This document shows, piece by piece, positions 22,105 through 32,132 of a stretch of DNA of 64,000 nt. Position 1 is the first letter of the stretch, and each line of letters opens with the position of its first letter. The stretch is from assembly GCA_010093605.1 (NCBI GenBank), contig MU004182.1, positions 2,279,195-2,343,194 on the forward strand, read 5' to 3'. Under the pieces are notes generated by a model. The model saw nothing but the letters and a program-made list of their open reading frames with translations, did no database searches and was not told where the DNA came from. The DNA is from Lophium mytilinum (lineage: Eukaryota > Ascomycota > Dothideomycetes > Mytilinidiales > Mytilinidiaceae). A program made the translations under genes and the position numbers.

Positions 22105-23202
22105 TAGCGGCTGCTAGAAAGACGGAGTTCCTCAGGTGAGGTGGATCATAGAGCGGCCACCTTCTTGAATGAAGAGGATTATTGCGATGATTTTCTGCGA
22201 AAAACTTGCAACGAGGTAATGAGACACGGCTTTGACGTCGTCGGGAGCGGCTGGACGGGTTATCAGCGCTCCCACATCTTCTCTTAATACTATAGACTTA
22301 AAAGCTTCTTACCCGACTTGTCTTTTTCCTGCTATCAGTTTCAAAAGCTCAGTCCACAGAAATGGGGGTGGTTCTCAAACAAGGAAGCAACGACCCTTTC
22401 TCCTGCCTCAGGCAAACCACACGCACCCAACCCAAATCCAACCTCACCACAACAGCCGCAAACTTCCCCAACAAAGATCTTCTCACATCGTCAAACTCCA
22501 CGGCCTATCTATCCGCCATCAGTGTCATGTTCTCCAGCCAACCCCACGGCCCCCAGAATTTTGTCTCGCTCCTTCAACAGCTTGCCGGAGACAGGGAGGG
22601 CCAGATCGTGCATTCACCACCAAACGCCGTTTCAGGGTCTTTATCTTTACGTCAGCAGGCAGCAAGCAAGCGGGAGTTCACCTGTCTACGAACACTCACA
22701 CGCCCTTCACAGCCGACGCACGTGGAGCTGCCGTGACCTCATGACGGGGTTATCTCCTCTGGCTACCTTCCACCTTCCACCTTCTTCCTTACAACTACAG
22801 TAGCAGGACGTTCACCACTACACTACAGCTCTTCTACATCACTGACTGGCTCCGGTTGAGGCGGTGTTGTAGAATTAGTTGACTGTTTTCACTCCAAGTC
22901 GACGTCAACCCCCCGACAGAGCAGCGCGGGTTCGTTTTTGTGACACTCAGCACCAACACCAGCCACGTCAGGACTTGATTTCGAGCGCGGTTCATAGAGC
23001 AAGAGTGAATTCAGGTAGGCGGGACCCCCCTTTCATTTTTATTGCCCACGTTCTACTGCACCACCCTTCCTCTACGTGCCTGATCCCCATCATCACCAGC
23101 CTTTGACCTTTCTTGACTCTAAGCAACCGCCAAGGCGCGCACTCTTACGTTCAATCTCACATCGAAGCGCGGGAAACAGGACAGCACGCTAGTACCGACA
23201 AC
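22105..23202. other. Intergenic, no supported gene
   Basis: About 1.1 kb. Between 22,232 and 22,803 all three plus frames are open (170, 161 and 124 codons). The sequence there is C/A-rich and low in T, which explains the open frames; none of the translations has a domain. Probably the long leader and promoter of the kinase gene. Confidence 0.55.
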
Positions 23203-24441
23203 ATGGCATCTGCTGCGTCCGCCCCAGCGAGCCTCCGAATGACGCGCTCCCAGTCACACATAACCGACCACCGGTACGACTCGCGCACCTGGAAGCGTGA
23301 AAGGACGCTCGGGAAAGGCGGCGAAGGCACGGCTGACCTGCACATGTCGCGCTGGACCCCGAACACGAAGCTGGTCATCAAAGTGGTGAAGATGCCTCCC
23401 GACACAGCCCCGGACAAGGAAAACCGCCCGATCGAGGTTGTTCAGCTTGCCTGCATGCCATCGACTTGCAATCGGATCGTAAAGTTAATCGGCTTCGAGC
23501 TAAACACGCCGACGCTGGGCTTGTGCAGCATGTTCCTGGAGTACTGTCCGTTGGGGGATGTGAGGACCTGGCGGATTGCCAATTACGAGGACAAGAACAA
23601 CAAGCATGTTCCCGAATCGATGATCTGGCGCTTCTATATCCAGATGGCGCAGGCGCTCGCGTTCCTCCACCAGGGAATTGGCATGGTGTGTGCTGATGGA
23701 AAGCCGTATACAGGCTGGACCTCCCTAATCCACCGCGATATCAAGCCGTGCAATATCCTTGTCGTCGCCAACAAGGGATCCATCTACCCTTCCTTTAAGC
23801 TTGCAGACTTTGGTATCTCGAAGTTCCACGAACCCAGCAAGACGGATACGGAGGCGGGAACGTATCTCTGGCAGCCACCAGAGTTGCCCCGCATCTCGAC
23901 GCGAGAGGCGGACGTCTGGAGCATAGGCGCGTGCGTGCACTATCTAGCGACAGGGAAGGCGCCGGTGGAGGAGCAACAGGACTATCTCCGCCGCAACTGG
24001 GCTGATTGGGGCAACAAGTACCCGACCGGCGTGGATGCAAATGATAGGCACTGGTGGGACTCACATTGCCCACGTCAACCATTGCATATCAATGTCTCGA
24101 AGACGACGCAGCTTGAAGAGGGCGTAGGGAAGAGTAACTTGAGGCACGAGTACAGCACAGAGCTGGACAGATGTATGATGAAGGCGTTGAACATGAGGCC
24201 GGATCGGAGGCCCTTGGCGAAGAATCTCCTGAAGGCGTTGGAGAAGCATGGCAACCCTATTATCAAGAAGATGACGAAGGGGAGCGGGTTCGTGGATATG
24301 GCCATGAAGTGTGTGGCGGTGACAGACGAATCGGGTATGGACGCGATCGACGAGGGCGAGGTGGAGATGGTGTTGGATGAGGACGAAGCGGATTTTGAGG
24401 AGGAAGATCGGGATTCCTCCAGGAACTATCGGGGCAGGTGA
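23203..24441 (+). CDS. Serine/threonine protein kinase
   Basis: 412 residues from the ATG at 23203 (MASAASAPASL). Kinase motifs in order: Gly-rich loop LGKGGEGTADL (about residue 37), VAIK-type lysine in LVIKVVKMP (about 62), catalytic loop HRDIKPCNIL (about 178), DFGISKFHEP (about 203), a short activation segment AGTYLWQPPELP in place of APE, and DVWSIGACVHYLATGKAP. All catalytic residues are present, so it should be active. The tail is strongly acidic (EDEADFEEEDRD). The subfamily is not recognised; similar kinases with a variable insert before HRD are common in Pezizomycotina. The last codons contain a good donor (ggcag|gtgaga), so a further exon is possible. Confidence 0.85.
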   Translation: MASAASAPASLRMTRSQSHITDHRYDSRTWKRERTLGKGGEGTADLHMSRWTPNTKLVIKVVKMPPDTAPDKENRPIEVVQLACMPSTCNRIVKLIGFELNTPTLGLCSMFLEYCPLGDVRTWRIANYEDKNNKHVPESMIWRFYIQMAQALAFLHQGIGMVCADGKPYTGWTSLIHRDIKPCNILVVANKGSIYPSFKLADFGISKFHEPSKTDTEAGTYLWQPPELPRISTREADVWSIGACVHYLATGKAPVEEQQDYLRRNWADWGNKYPTGVDANDRHWWDSHCPRQPLHINVSKTTQLEEGVGKSNLRHEYSTELDRCMMKALNMRPDRRPLAKNLLKALEKHGNPIIKKMTKGSGFVDMAMKCVAVTDESGMDAIDEGEVEMVLDEDEADFEEEDRDSSRNYRGR

Positions 24442-24768
24442 GAAAATTACGCACCTTTCCAGGCATCTTTTTGCTCATTTTAACAAGATACTAGGGCCGT
24501 TCGGCGTAGCAAGAGGCGCTTCAAGCTCCGCAGTCGCGCTGCGGCATTTGTCTGAGGTAGTTCATATCGAGACTCACTTGGCTTGGCGTTTGGGTCTACG
24601 AAGTGAGACCGATGGGCATGGGCCGGCGTTGGATACCCTCCGTCTGACAAGTCGGATTTCGGCGATGGAAAGTATTGGCTGCATCTAACTTTGCGATTGC
24701 ATATTAGCATCGCCATAAACATTACACAATACCAATTCAGCCTCAAAACTTACTTGCACAGTGCAACC
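24442..24768. other. Intergenic between convergent genes
   Basis: About 330 bp separating the kinase stop from the MTQ2 stop. It holds both 3' ends; nothing else is recognised. Confidence 0.6.
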
Positions 24769-25542
24769 TCATCCACTTGGTGCTATCCTCCAGATTCTTA
24801 ATATCTGCAGCTTCTCCCACCCAGCCTTCTTACCACTGAATCCCACCGTCTCGACTGCCCAACTCTTTCCCCAACTCACAATATACTCTTTGACGTCGTT
24901 CGGCTTGTTTTGTGCACAGAGGAGAATGTATGCTACTCCTCGTGCCGGGTGTAGAATCTCCGGAAGCTGTGCCAGGAGCTTGTTCGTGATCTCCATCCCG
25001 TCTGCGCCTCCAGCGTAGGAAAGCGCCAGTAGATGCGAGTCTTGCTCAAACGTAGTAGATTTCGTGCCTAAAGGCAGCGCATTATATTTCTCATGCGTGA
25101 CTAGGTCCGGAAGATCTGGGGTAGGGACGTAAGGCGGATTGAAAATGAGCACGTCGACGGAGCCAGGCCGAATTAGGGATGTCAGATCTGCGTTGATTAC
25201 GTTGAGGAAGTGCCCTGGTTTCGAGGTCCTGGGATCTGCAATGGCGGTGCGTATAGTGGTGCTCGATGCCCGGCAGGCGAAGCTGTTGATGTCTGTCCCG
25301 AGGGCTAAGATGTCCCTGCGGCCGAGTATGGAAGAGGCATTGGAGGCGACGAAGGCGAGGACGACGCCGGAGCCTGTGCCGACTTCGAGGACGAGGGGCG
25401 GGGGGGCGGAGGGGGGGAAGCGGGAGTGGAGGAAGGCGGTTTCGGGGGCGGAGGAGAGGGTGTCGAGGAGAAGGAAGGAGTCCTCGGCTGGTTCGTAGAT
25501 GTTGTCGAAGGAGACGTGGGAGGTGGAGGGAGTGGGGAGCAT
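24769..25542 (-). CDS. MTQ2: eRF1 glutamine N5-methyltransferase Mtq2 (HemK family)
   Basis: Methylates the GGQ glutamine of release factor eRF1 together with Trm112 (family knowledge). Intronless, 257 residues. It has N-terminal VYEPAEDSFLLLDTL-like sequence (here NIYEPAEDSFLLLDTL, residues 14-29), SAM motif I LVLEVGTGSGVV, acidic loop ALGTDIN, and the catalytic NPPYVPT of N5-glutamine methyltransferases (VLIFNPPYVPTPD). The C-terminal part LLCAQNKPNDVKEYI and the Trp/Gly ending are typical of the family. The gene points away from SDHAF3; the two starts were once about 190 bp apart and now flank the transposon. Confidence 0.92.
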   Translation of the reverse strand: MLPTPSTSHVSFDNIYEPAEDSFLLLDTLSSAPETAFLHSRFPPSAPPPLVLEVGTGSGVVLAFVASNASSILGRRDILALGTDINSFACRASSTTIRTAIADPRTSKPGHFLNVINADLTSLIRPGSVDVLIFNPPYVPTPDLPDLVTHEKYNALPLGTKSTTFEQDSHLLALSYAGGADGMEITNKLLAQLPEILHPARGVAYILLCAQNKPNDVKEYIVSWGKSWAVETVGFSGKKAGWEKLQILRIWRIAPSG

Positions 25543-25656
25543 GCTATGTGTGTTGCATGAATGCCCAGGTGGGAAGTAACTAATTTAGAAGATGGTGGGG
25601 TGGGATGTAGTTTTGGTGATGGCGTTTGAGAGGTGCAGGTCGAGCCGACCGAGGTG

Positions 25657-25665
25657 TTTTTTGTC
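25657..25665. repeat. Target-site duplication, left copy
   Basis: TTTTTTGTC directly before the left terminal repeat; the identical 9 bp occurs at 28873-28881 directly after the right terminal repeat. Nine-base duplications are characteristic of Mutator-like elements. Confidence 0.9.
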
Positions 25666-25760
25666 GAGTGATCTTATTTTACCTACGGCCAAGCACGCCA
25701 GGCCCCACGCCGGCGCGCGCACGGCTCACCACGCCGAGGTACGCCCGCGCACACAAATTT
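25666..25760 (+). repeat. Left terminal inverted repeat (95 bp perfect)
   Basis: Begins GAGTGATCTTATTTTACC and ends CACACAAATTT. It is the exact reverse complement of 28778-28872. It is GC-rich, and its CpA sites are intact. Beyond base 95 the similarity continues for about 40 bp, with mismatches almost all G/A. Confidence 0.92.
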
Positions 25761-28700
25761 ATATATAGAATTGTGCTGTGGCGTGTATGCATATATATTC
25801 ACTTAATTTCCTCTATTAAAGTAACTATGCCGCGCCCCTATATTAAGCCTTATTAGGGCCAGCTTACTAGCGAGCACTAGCTGCTATAGAACCCCCTAGA
25901 ACTTACTAATTAGCGTTAAAAGCTCTATAATATCGCCGCCCCTATTAAAATCTTAAATGCCGCCTTTAATTTATACTAGCTATACGTATCTAATATCTAG
26001 AAGTATATAAAAGACTATACTAGAAAGATAGATAACGCCTATATAAGGTTCTATAAGTGCCGCCTCTTTACTAAAATAAATAAATTCTCTAAGAAAAATG
26101 CTGCGAAGAATTCTAATAAAGAAATTAAGAGGTAGAAAAGAACCTATAATAGCAGCACCTACTTATATTCTATTTAGATAGAATAATATACTAGTTAAAC
26201 CTCTATATTCTAGAGTAATAGAGGCGGTAAGAGCTATTTATATACTCTTAATAGAATAGATTAGCTTAAGAGGAATAAGGGCCTTAGAAAATAGGTAGAA
26301 ATTAATATTATATATTAATCTGCACTATTTAATATACTTTTACAACTCTAAGAAACTTAATATTAACGGGATAGAAGGGCCTAATTAGTTGCTGCTAGCG
26401 GCGCGCATCTTATAGTGCAAGATATTATTAATTAGGGTAAATTCTAGAGAGTTAAGTATCTAGATCTTTATATTAAAGGCTATAATAATCCTTCTACCTA
26501 GTAGGTGTCCGCCGCTATTAAGTTTCTTAACTAAAATGGGTGGGTCTACTAGTAAATACGGGTTAATAAGCATAATATAGCTTAATAGGTAAAGAGGGCT
26601 ACTTTATATAATTCTTCTTCTAATAATATATCTATAGGTATAGTCTTCTACTATCTAGAGAGGCTAGAGGCTCTTAGAAAGTATAGCACGCTTATTCTTC
26701 TTAACTCTACGTATAAAATAAATAAGCTAAAATAGTATTTATATACCTTTATAGTGTAAGATACTATAGAAATATTTATTCTAGTAGCTTACCTTCTTAC
26801 TAATAGAGAGGACGCTAATATACTAGCAGTAGTAATAAGGGTTATTAAAGGCTAGTATAATAAAGGCTAGAGAGAGGCCTCTTAATAGGCACCACGTTAG
26901 TTTCTTATAGATAATTCCGCCGCTAAATAATTAGCTATAAAAATAGTATTTCTAGGCCTTTAAAAAGGAGAGTAAGAGGTAGAGTATCTTCTTTACTAGA
27001 TTTATTTACGCTGTACGCTTATTAGATATATAAAGAAAGAACTAATTTAGAAAGAAATATACTTAGCGTTATATTACTATTCTATAGAGACTATAGTATA
27101 GAAAGCTATAAAAAGAGCTATATTACTAGTATATAAGATTAAGGTTAAAAAGCCGGGGTAATATAATAAGATAATTATAGATATAATTGCCCCTACTAAG
27201 CGCAAGGTAAGCCGCTTTTCTAATTATTAATTACTTATATATATATTAAGAAATAGCTTATTAAGTATAGTATTATTAAAAATAGAAAGGCTGCGCAGCC
27301 TTTCTATTTTCTATATATATTATACTATAATATTTAGTCCTATATAGATCTTATTATAGTATAGAAAATTACTTTTTTACTTACTTAGCCTGTTCTATAG
27401 TATTTTTCCTGCGCGTACTTCTTATTATAAATATAAAACTTATATACTTATAGAGGAAAAAAGCACCTATACCCCCTCTAACTAACTACCTACCGGCCTC
27501 TATAGCACCTACCGCTTTACCTAGTTATTCTATTATAGTAAAAGAATAATATGCGCTATTACTATCTAGTTCTAGGGCTCTAGAACTATCTAAAAGTAAA
27601 TAGAGGAAGGTAAATTTTAACCTAGTTTAATACCTCTACTATAAGTAGTACCTAATACTCCCTTTATAGGTAAATTTTAAGCGCGCTTATATTTTATTAC
27701 TCCTCTAGATCGCAACTACTAATGTAAACAAGTTCTAGCACTATGCAATTAAAAAGAAGTCTTAAAATACTAAGAAAATAGCGGGCAAGCATTCCCTCTA
27801 GGGAATGCTAATAAATCTCTATAAAACTACACTATAATATAACTTACGTGCTACTAAAAGAATTACTTAATTATATTCTATATACCTACTAGAGGCCTAT
27901 TAATTTCTAGCTCTATAGTAATTTCCGGTGGTTATTTAGAAGAAAATAGTAGTAGAAATTAACCTAGCTAAGTAGTATATTAATAACAGTATTCCCCTTA
28001 AGAAATATAATAATAAGGTGCGTTATATATATAAATTCTTTAAAAGGTATAAGCTACTATACTACTATATATAGTAGAGAGAGATTCTCTATAAAATACT
28101 TAAGAAATTCTATTAGAAGGACTATGCCTATATATTTAAGAATGCCGGCCTAGAGATATACTAAAGCTAGGGCCTATAGTATATATAGCAGGCATAACGT
28201 AAAGAGAAAGTAGAGAAGTAGATAGCTAAGAATAGATAGACTCTAAGAGTATATAAGTAATAGAATATACTATATTCTTAGTAGTTTAATCTTATAGAGA
28301 AGAGTAAAACTATACCCTTAGAGAGCTAATTTAACTATAGAAATAAGTAGATAGATAGCCTTAGGCAGGCTGTAGGCCCCCTTATAAGAGGGAGCGCATA
28401 TAAGTAGCTTTTCTTAATAGATTTCTACAGCGTACTTAATACTAAAAATATATTTTCTAAAGGGGAGACTTAGAATAAGCTTAATAGTAAGAAATAGAAG
28501 GCTAGCGGCCTTAATTAGGGTAAATAGACTAGCCTAGAGCATAATCTTAACTATATTTAGATAGAGAATCTTAGAATAAGCTTAGATAAAGAGGAATTAG
28601 ATAATTCCGGCACTAAAAATAAGCTAGAAAGGGAGTTTAATAACATGTACTATAGGGAAAGTAGAGAGGATAAGTAGAAATACTATAAAATTAATATATA

Positions 28701-28777
28701 TAGCTATTTTTATAGATTTTTAGGGCCTTACAGCATTAAGCTTATATGTATATATGCTATAGCATAATTCTATATAC

Positions 28778-28872
28778 AAATTTGTGTGCGCGGGCGTACC
28801 TCGGCGTGGTGAGCCGTGCGCGCGCCGGCGTGGGGCCTGGCGTGCTTGGCCGTAGGTAAAATAAGATCACTC
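28778..28872 (-). repeat. Right terminal inverted repeat (95 bp perfect)
   Basis: Starts AAATTTGTGTGCGCGGGCG on the plus strand and ends AAAATAAGATCACTC; exact reverse complement of the left end. The inner ~40 bp continuation has A where the left copy has G at several sites. Confidence 0.92.
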
Positions 28873-28881
28873 TTTTTTGTC
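28873..28881. repeat. Target-site duplication, right copy
   Basis: TTTTTTGTC, identical to 25657-25665. Confidence 0.9.
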
Positions 28882-28949
28882 CTTGACGACACCACTGTTC
28901 CTGCATCACAGCATCTAAGTTTTATGCTTTGTGCAACAAATCGTCAAGC

Positions 28950-29511
28950 ATGAAGCCCACGACGAAACTGTTTGCGACCGTGTCTGGTCAGGCGACGAAG
29001 TCTCTAAGGCCAACGCAGATGGCGCTGCTGCCGCCGATCCCGCTCTACCGGCGGTTGTTTAGGGTGCATAGGAATCATTTACCACGAGAGGCGCGTTTGC
29101 TGGGAGATGAGTATATAAAGGCCGAGTTTAGGGCACATCAGAAGATTGATAATCCGGTGCATATTGTGAGTAGATTCCTTGCGGACAACGTCCCTGGATA
29201 CTGCTGATTCCGAGCAGATCGGCTTCCTGACAGAATGGCAAAATTATGCGCAATTGGTTGAAGGAGGGACTTGGAGGGGAGAAAAAATCGACAAGCAGAA
29301 GATTGAGAAGATGAGTGGTAAGTAGCCTTTTCTCTCCCTTCATTTCCCTAACGACCATGTACGTCACCGTCTTCAACACGCGAAGCTGTTCCTCATGCCG
29401 AGGCTGATCTCAACCGCAGACCAACAAATTGGACAGCTCTACGAGTTGATGCAAGCTATCCGGAAGCAAGACCTCATCGACAACGACCCGGAGTACGATC
29501 CGGACAAGTGA
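28950..29511 (+). CDS. SDHAF3: Succinate dehydrogenase assembly factor 3 (Acn9/Sdh7, LYR family)
   Basis: Mitochondrial matrix assembly factor that protects the Fe-S subunit of complex II during maturation (family knowledge). Exons 28950-29165, 29218-29317 and 29420-29511 give 135 residues; splicing joins NPVHI|IGFLTEWQNYAQ and KMS|DQQIGQLYELMQ, both strongly conserved family segments. The LYR motif is in PPIPLYRRLFRVHRNHLP, followed by RLLGDEYIKAEFRAHQ. Length and C-terminal acidic tail are normal. I start at the ATG at 28950; the region before it has no usable ATG in frame. Its start now lies 69 bp from the transposon's target duplication, so its own promoter has been displaced by 3.2 kb. 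Confidence 0.93.
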
Positions 29512-29970
29512 ATATGGTGCGTAGATGCCCGAAGCTCAATTGACATGCTGTATAGCTGATGGCCACGATAGGTGCCCTGAGTCTTCACTACGCAGCGTCA
29601 CGAAGACACCACGCGGCGTCACAACAACACCAACACTATACCAGTTCATGCGGTTGCCATTGGAGCTGTATGCCAGCGCATCGATATCTTCACTCCTCCG
29701 CAGATGCGATCTACCTATATTAAAAGCCTTGGCCTCGTCCCTGTTATAGCGTTTCCCAGACCATTGAATACACACCACCGTACGCCGTTCGAGCCTCTCC
29801 GCAGAGCCGTTCGCTCCCTCATACCCGGGTTTCTGAGACACCCCAGGGCACCATACGCCGCAATAGAAATTTGTATACGGAACCACGAAAACGTCGGACG
29901 TTGCTGATCGTGGACGAAGCATTGCCTATTTCCGGAGCTCATTTCTTTGCCAAAACACTCCAATTCAGAA
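29512..29970. other. Intergenic, no supported gene
   Basis: About 460 bp. Opposed open frames at 29,525-29,749 (+) and 29,536-29,922 (-) have no domain and overlap each other. Confidence 0.6.
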
Positions 29971-30366
29971 ATGTGCCACTGCGTTCAGAACCTGTCCCCA
30001 TCGTGCCCACACGCCTGGCTTGAACTCATCGACCCCTGCTACCCAGGCCAGAACCTCAACACCTGTCCACGTTTTCAAGACGGCTCCTTGTCAATCGTCA
30101 GTCGCCTACCTCCTTTCAGAAAGAAGTGGGCCCCTCCAGGATGTTGTCCGCGGTGTAATCTGGGCACGTACGATGGCAGAGTTACGAAGATGATTGTCCG
30201 GGAGAGTCACGGTTGTAAGCTTGGGAGGAGTCCGCCACGGCCGCCACCGAGGTCGAGGCGTGGATATGGGTATGGGTATGGGGACGACTATGGATACGGG
30301 TACAGGGGCCGCGGATCTGGATATAGGGAGCCTCAATATGGAGGTGGCTGTTGTGTTATCATGTGA
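29971..30366 (+). CDS. Small Cys-rich protein with Gly/Tyr tract and C-terminal CaaX motif
   Basis: 131 residues from MCHCVQNLSPSCPHAW. The N-terminal half has spaced cysteines (CHC, SCPH, PCYPG, TCPRF, GCCPRC), suggesting metal or disulphide binding; similar short Cys-rich starts occur in unnamed fungal proteins. The middle is Arg/Pro-rich and then a Gly-Tyr tract (GYGYGYGDDYGYGYRGRGSG). The protein ends CCVIM: CVIM fits a CaaX box for farnesylation, and the preceding Cys could be palmitoylated. Membrane attachment is inferred from that. Function unknown. I chose the ATG at 29971; the frame is open slightly further upstream without an ATG. Confidence 0.6.
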   Translation: MCHCVQNLSPSCPHAWLELIDPCYPGQNLNTCPRFQDGSLSIVSRLPPFRKKWAPPGCCPRCNLGTYDGRVTKMIVRESHGCKLGRSPPRPPPRSRRGYGYGYGDDYGYGYRGRGSGYREPQYGGGCCVIM

Positions 30367-31111
30367 TTTTGCGGGCTTCATTTTCGGGGTTATGTGGATG
30401 AGATGCCATATCTTTGACTAGGGCCCTGGCGGGCCAAGTTACAGGAATATACTATTCTAGACTACTGAGACCATGTACAAAGCTATCTAAGGTATAGTAG
30501 TAACGATATGCACCAAAATCAACCAATTTACATCAATCTTCACCGAAGCCTCGCCTTCTAATCTACCTACTTGAAGATGAATCTATGTCGGTTCTAATTC
30601 GACCTCAAACGATTTCTCAATGCCATTATCTTACTCAATTCTATCCAGCATATGCTAATGACGTGACGCTGGCAAGTCGAATCGGGACTGGCCGGAGCAG
30701 AGGACGCCAGCTCTCCGAGAACCACATGCCCCGCGACATGCAACACCACGTCAGGGCTCTCTCGCGCGCATCGTCACCACTACACCCACGCTTCCTGTTC
30801 TTCCTCCCGATACCCCCGGCCCTCGAATCATATCCCACAAGCAACACGAACGTAACCGGCGACGTTGCAATAAACGTGGTCTCAACTGCTCAGGCAACAG
30901 CGGCGCAGTCGCGATTCCTACTTAGCTCGAGCTATCGCATCCGCAGCACTACACGCTACGATACTGCACAACACGAGTCTTACAGCATTCGCACAGCTTT
31001 ACACCGCATAAACACACATACCAAGCCGCGATTAAGCGCGACATAGTTCTATCTGTTACTTATCCCCGCTACCAAGTATAAACAAACCCCGCCACCACAA
31101 CAACAGCCAAC
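30367..31111. other. Intergenic, promoter of PKR1
   Basis: About 750 bp. An open frame at 30,585-31,046 (+, 153 codons) has no recognisable features and overlaps an antisense frame; C/A-rich composition near the PKR1 start suggests leader sequence. Confidence 0.55.
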
Positions 31112-31738
31112 ATGGCTTCGTTCTTCGAAAACCTCTGGGCCTCGGTCTTCACGCCAGGCCCCACTCCGACCCTCCTGCTCGCCACCAACGCCTCCTTCGC
31201 CGCACTGCAGGTCCTCCTCCTCGCCCTCCTCCTCGCTACGTACAGCATCCACTTTGTGATTCTGTCTGGTCTGACTGCGGGGCTGTGGTGGGCGATCAAC
31301 TGGTTCGCAGGCGAGCTACGCGCTGCGCAGGAGAAGGAAGAGGCAGCGAAGCGGATACGGGATGCGCGGCGCGAGCGGGGCAAGGGGAAAGAGGGCCCTG
31401 GGAGTGATGGGGGCGAGGCAATGGATAGTGGGGACGATACGGAGGTGGATGCGGAAGAGGAGAGGAAGAAGGGGAAGAAAGGGGGGAAGGTCAAGGGGGA
31501 GAGGCAGAGCGGAGGCCTTGCGGCAACAGGGGGGCAGAGGAAGGAGAGCAGCCCCCCGGCGCAGTATACGGAGGTTAGTGGAGGCGCGGCTGGGGCGGGG
31601 ACGACGGTGGCCAAGGCGAGTCTGAGTCCGTTAGTTGAGCAGGTCGCGAAGAGGAGGAGTGCTGGGGAGAGCACGGGGGAGTTGAGCACGGATAGTGAGT
31701 GGGAAAAGGTTTCGGAGGAGGGGTCGCGGGAGAGATAG
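31112..31738 (+). CDS. PKR1: V-ATPase assembly factor Pkr1 (ER membrane)
   Basis: Small ER membrane protein needed to assemble the V-ATPase Vo sector (family knowledge, yeast Pkr1). 208 residues, intronless. The N-terminal 75 residues are highly characteristic: MASFFENLWASVFTPGPTPT, then a hydrophobic segment LQVLLLALLLATYSIHFVIL and a second one around GLTAGLWWAINWFAGEL. The rest is a cytosolic charged tail, coiled-coil-like (RAAQEKEEAAKRIRDARR) then low-complexity Gly/Glu/Ser/Lys, longer than in yeast as is usual in filamentous fungi. Confidence 0.93.
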   Translation: MASFFENLWASVFTPGPTPTLLLATNASFAALQVLLLALLLATYSIHFVILSGLTAGLWWAINWFAGELRAAQEKEEAAKRIRDARRERGKGKEGPGSDGGEAMDSGDDTEVDAEEERKKGKKGGKVKGERQSGGLAATGGQRKESSPPAQYTEVSGGAAGAGTTVAKASLSPLVEQVAKRRSAGESTGELSTDSEWEKVSEEGSRER

Positions 31739-32132
31739 GGTGGGGTTGCTGAACAGAGATCTAGGGAGCGAACTTAGATGCGTTGGATTTGGTTTCGGAT
31801 ACCGTTGCGCTGTCTTAATGTAAGGAGCTACGTAGATCACATACCCCCGAGTCTTTATTAGTATTCATCAAGCTGTTACCATGTGGAAATACTGTCGATT
31901 CTTACTCCACCATCTTAACTTAGTGCTGCGCCGCTCGAAATACCTTCTGAACCTTGTAAGAAACCTGTCTTATCAAACTATGTCTAATGGTTACATCCAC
32001 TTTGCTCGAGCGCGCGATGCCTTCTCCCCGCCATTTATTTGACACTTCAAGAGTCGCCTCCAATTCAGGTTCACTCCCTCTTCAAGCTTCATCCCTAGCT
32101 TCTCATTTACCATCACCTCAGTTTGGGAACCC
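31739..32132. other. Intergenic between convergent genes
   Basis: About 390 bp holding the 3' ends of PKR1 and the acetyltransferase; nothing else seen. Confidence 0.6.

Larger units (their letters stand above)
25666..28872. mobile_element. Mutator-like (Hop-like) DNA transposon, RIP-degraded interior
   Basis: A 3207-bp element bounded by inverted repeats and a 9-bp target duplication. This fits fungal Mutator-like elements such as Fusarium Hop (about 3.3 kb, TIR near 100 bp, 9-10 bp duplication; family knowledge). The interior from about 25,800 to 28,780 is extremely A/T-rich, dominated by TA, TAG, CTA and ATAT. CG dinucleotides (GCGCC, GCCGCC) survive while CA and TG are scarce, the footprint expected of CpA-directed RIP. 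No open frame of 60 codons or more lies between 25,857 and 28,928 on either strand, so no transposase can be encoded. The orientation of the former gene cannot be told. The terminal repeats escaped mutation. Confidence 0.85.

Noticed and set aside
22232-22803. Three simultaneously open plus frames of 124-170 codons
   Set aside because: All three frames are open because the sequence is C/A-rich; translations lack any recognisable feature, and leader sequence of the kinase gene explains it.
25666-28872. Tc1/mariner (Fot1/pogo) or hAT transposon
   Set aside because: Fot1-type elements duplicate TA and hAT elements 8 bp; here the duplication is 9 bp and the inverted repeats are ~95 bp, which fits Mutator-like elements better.
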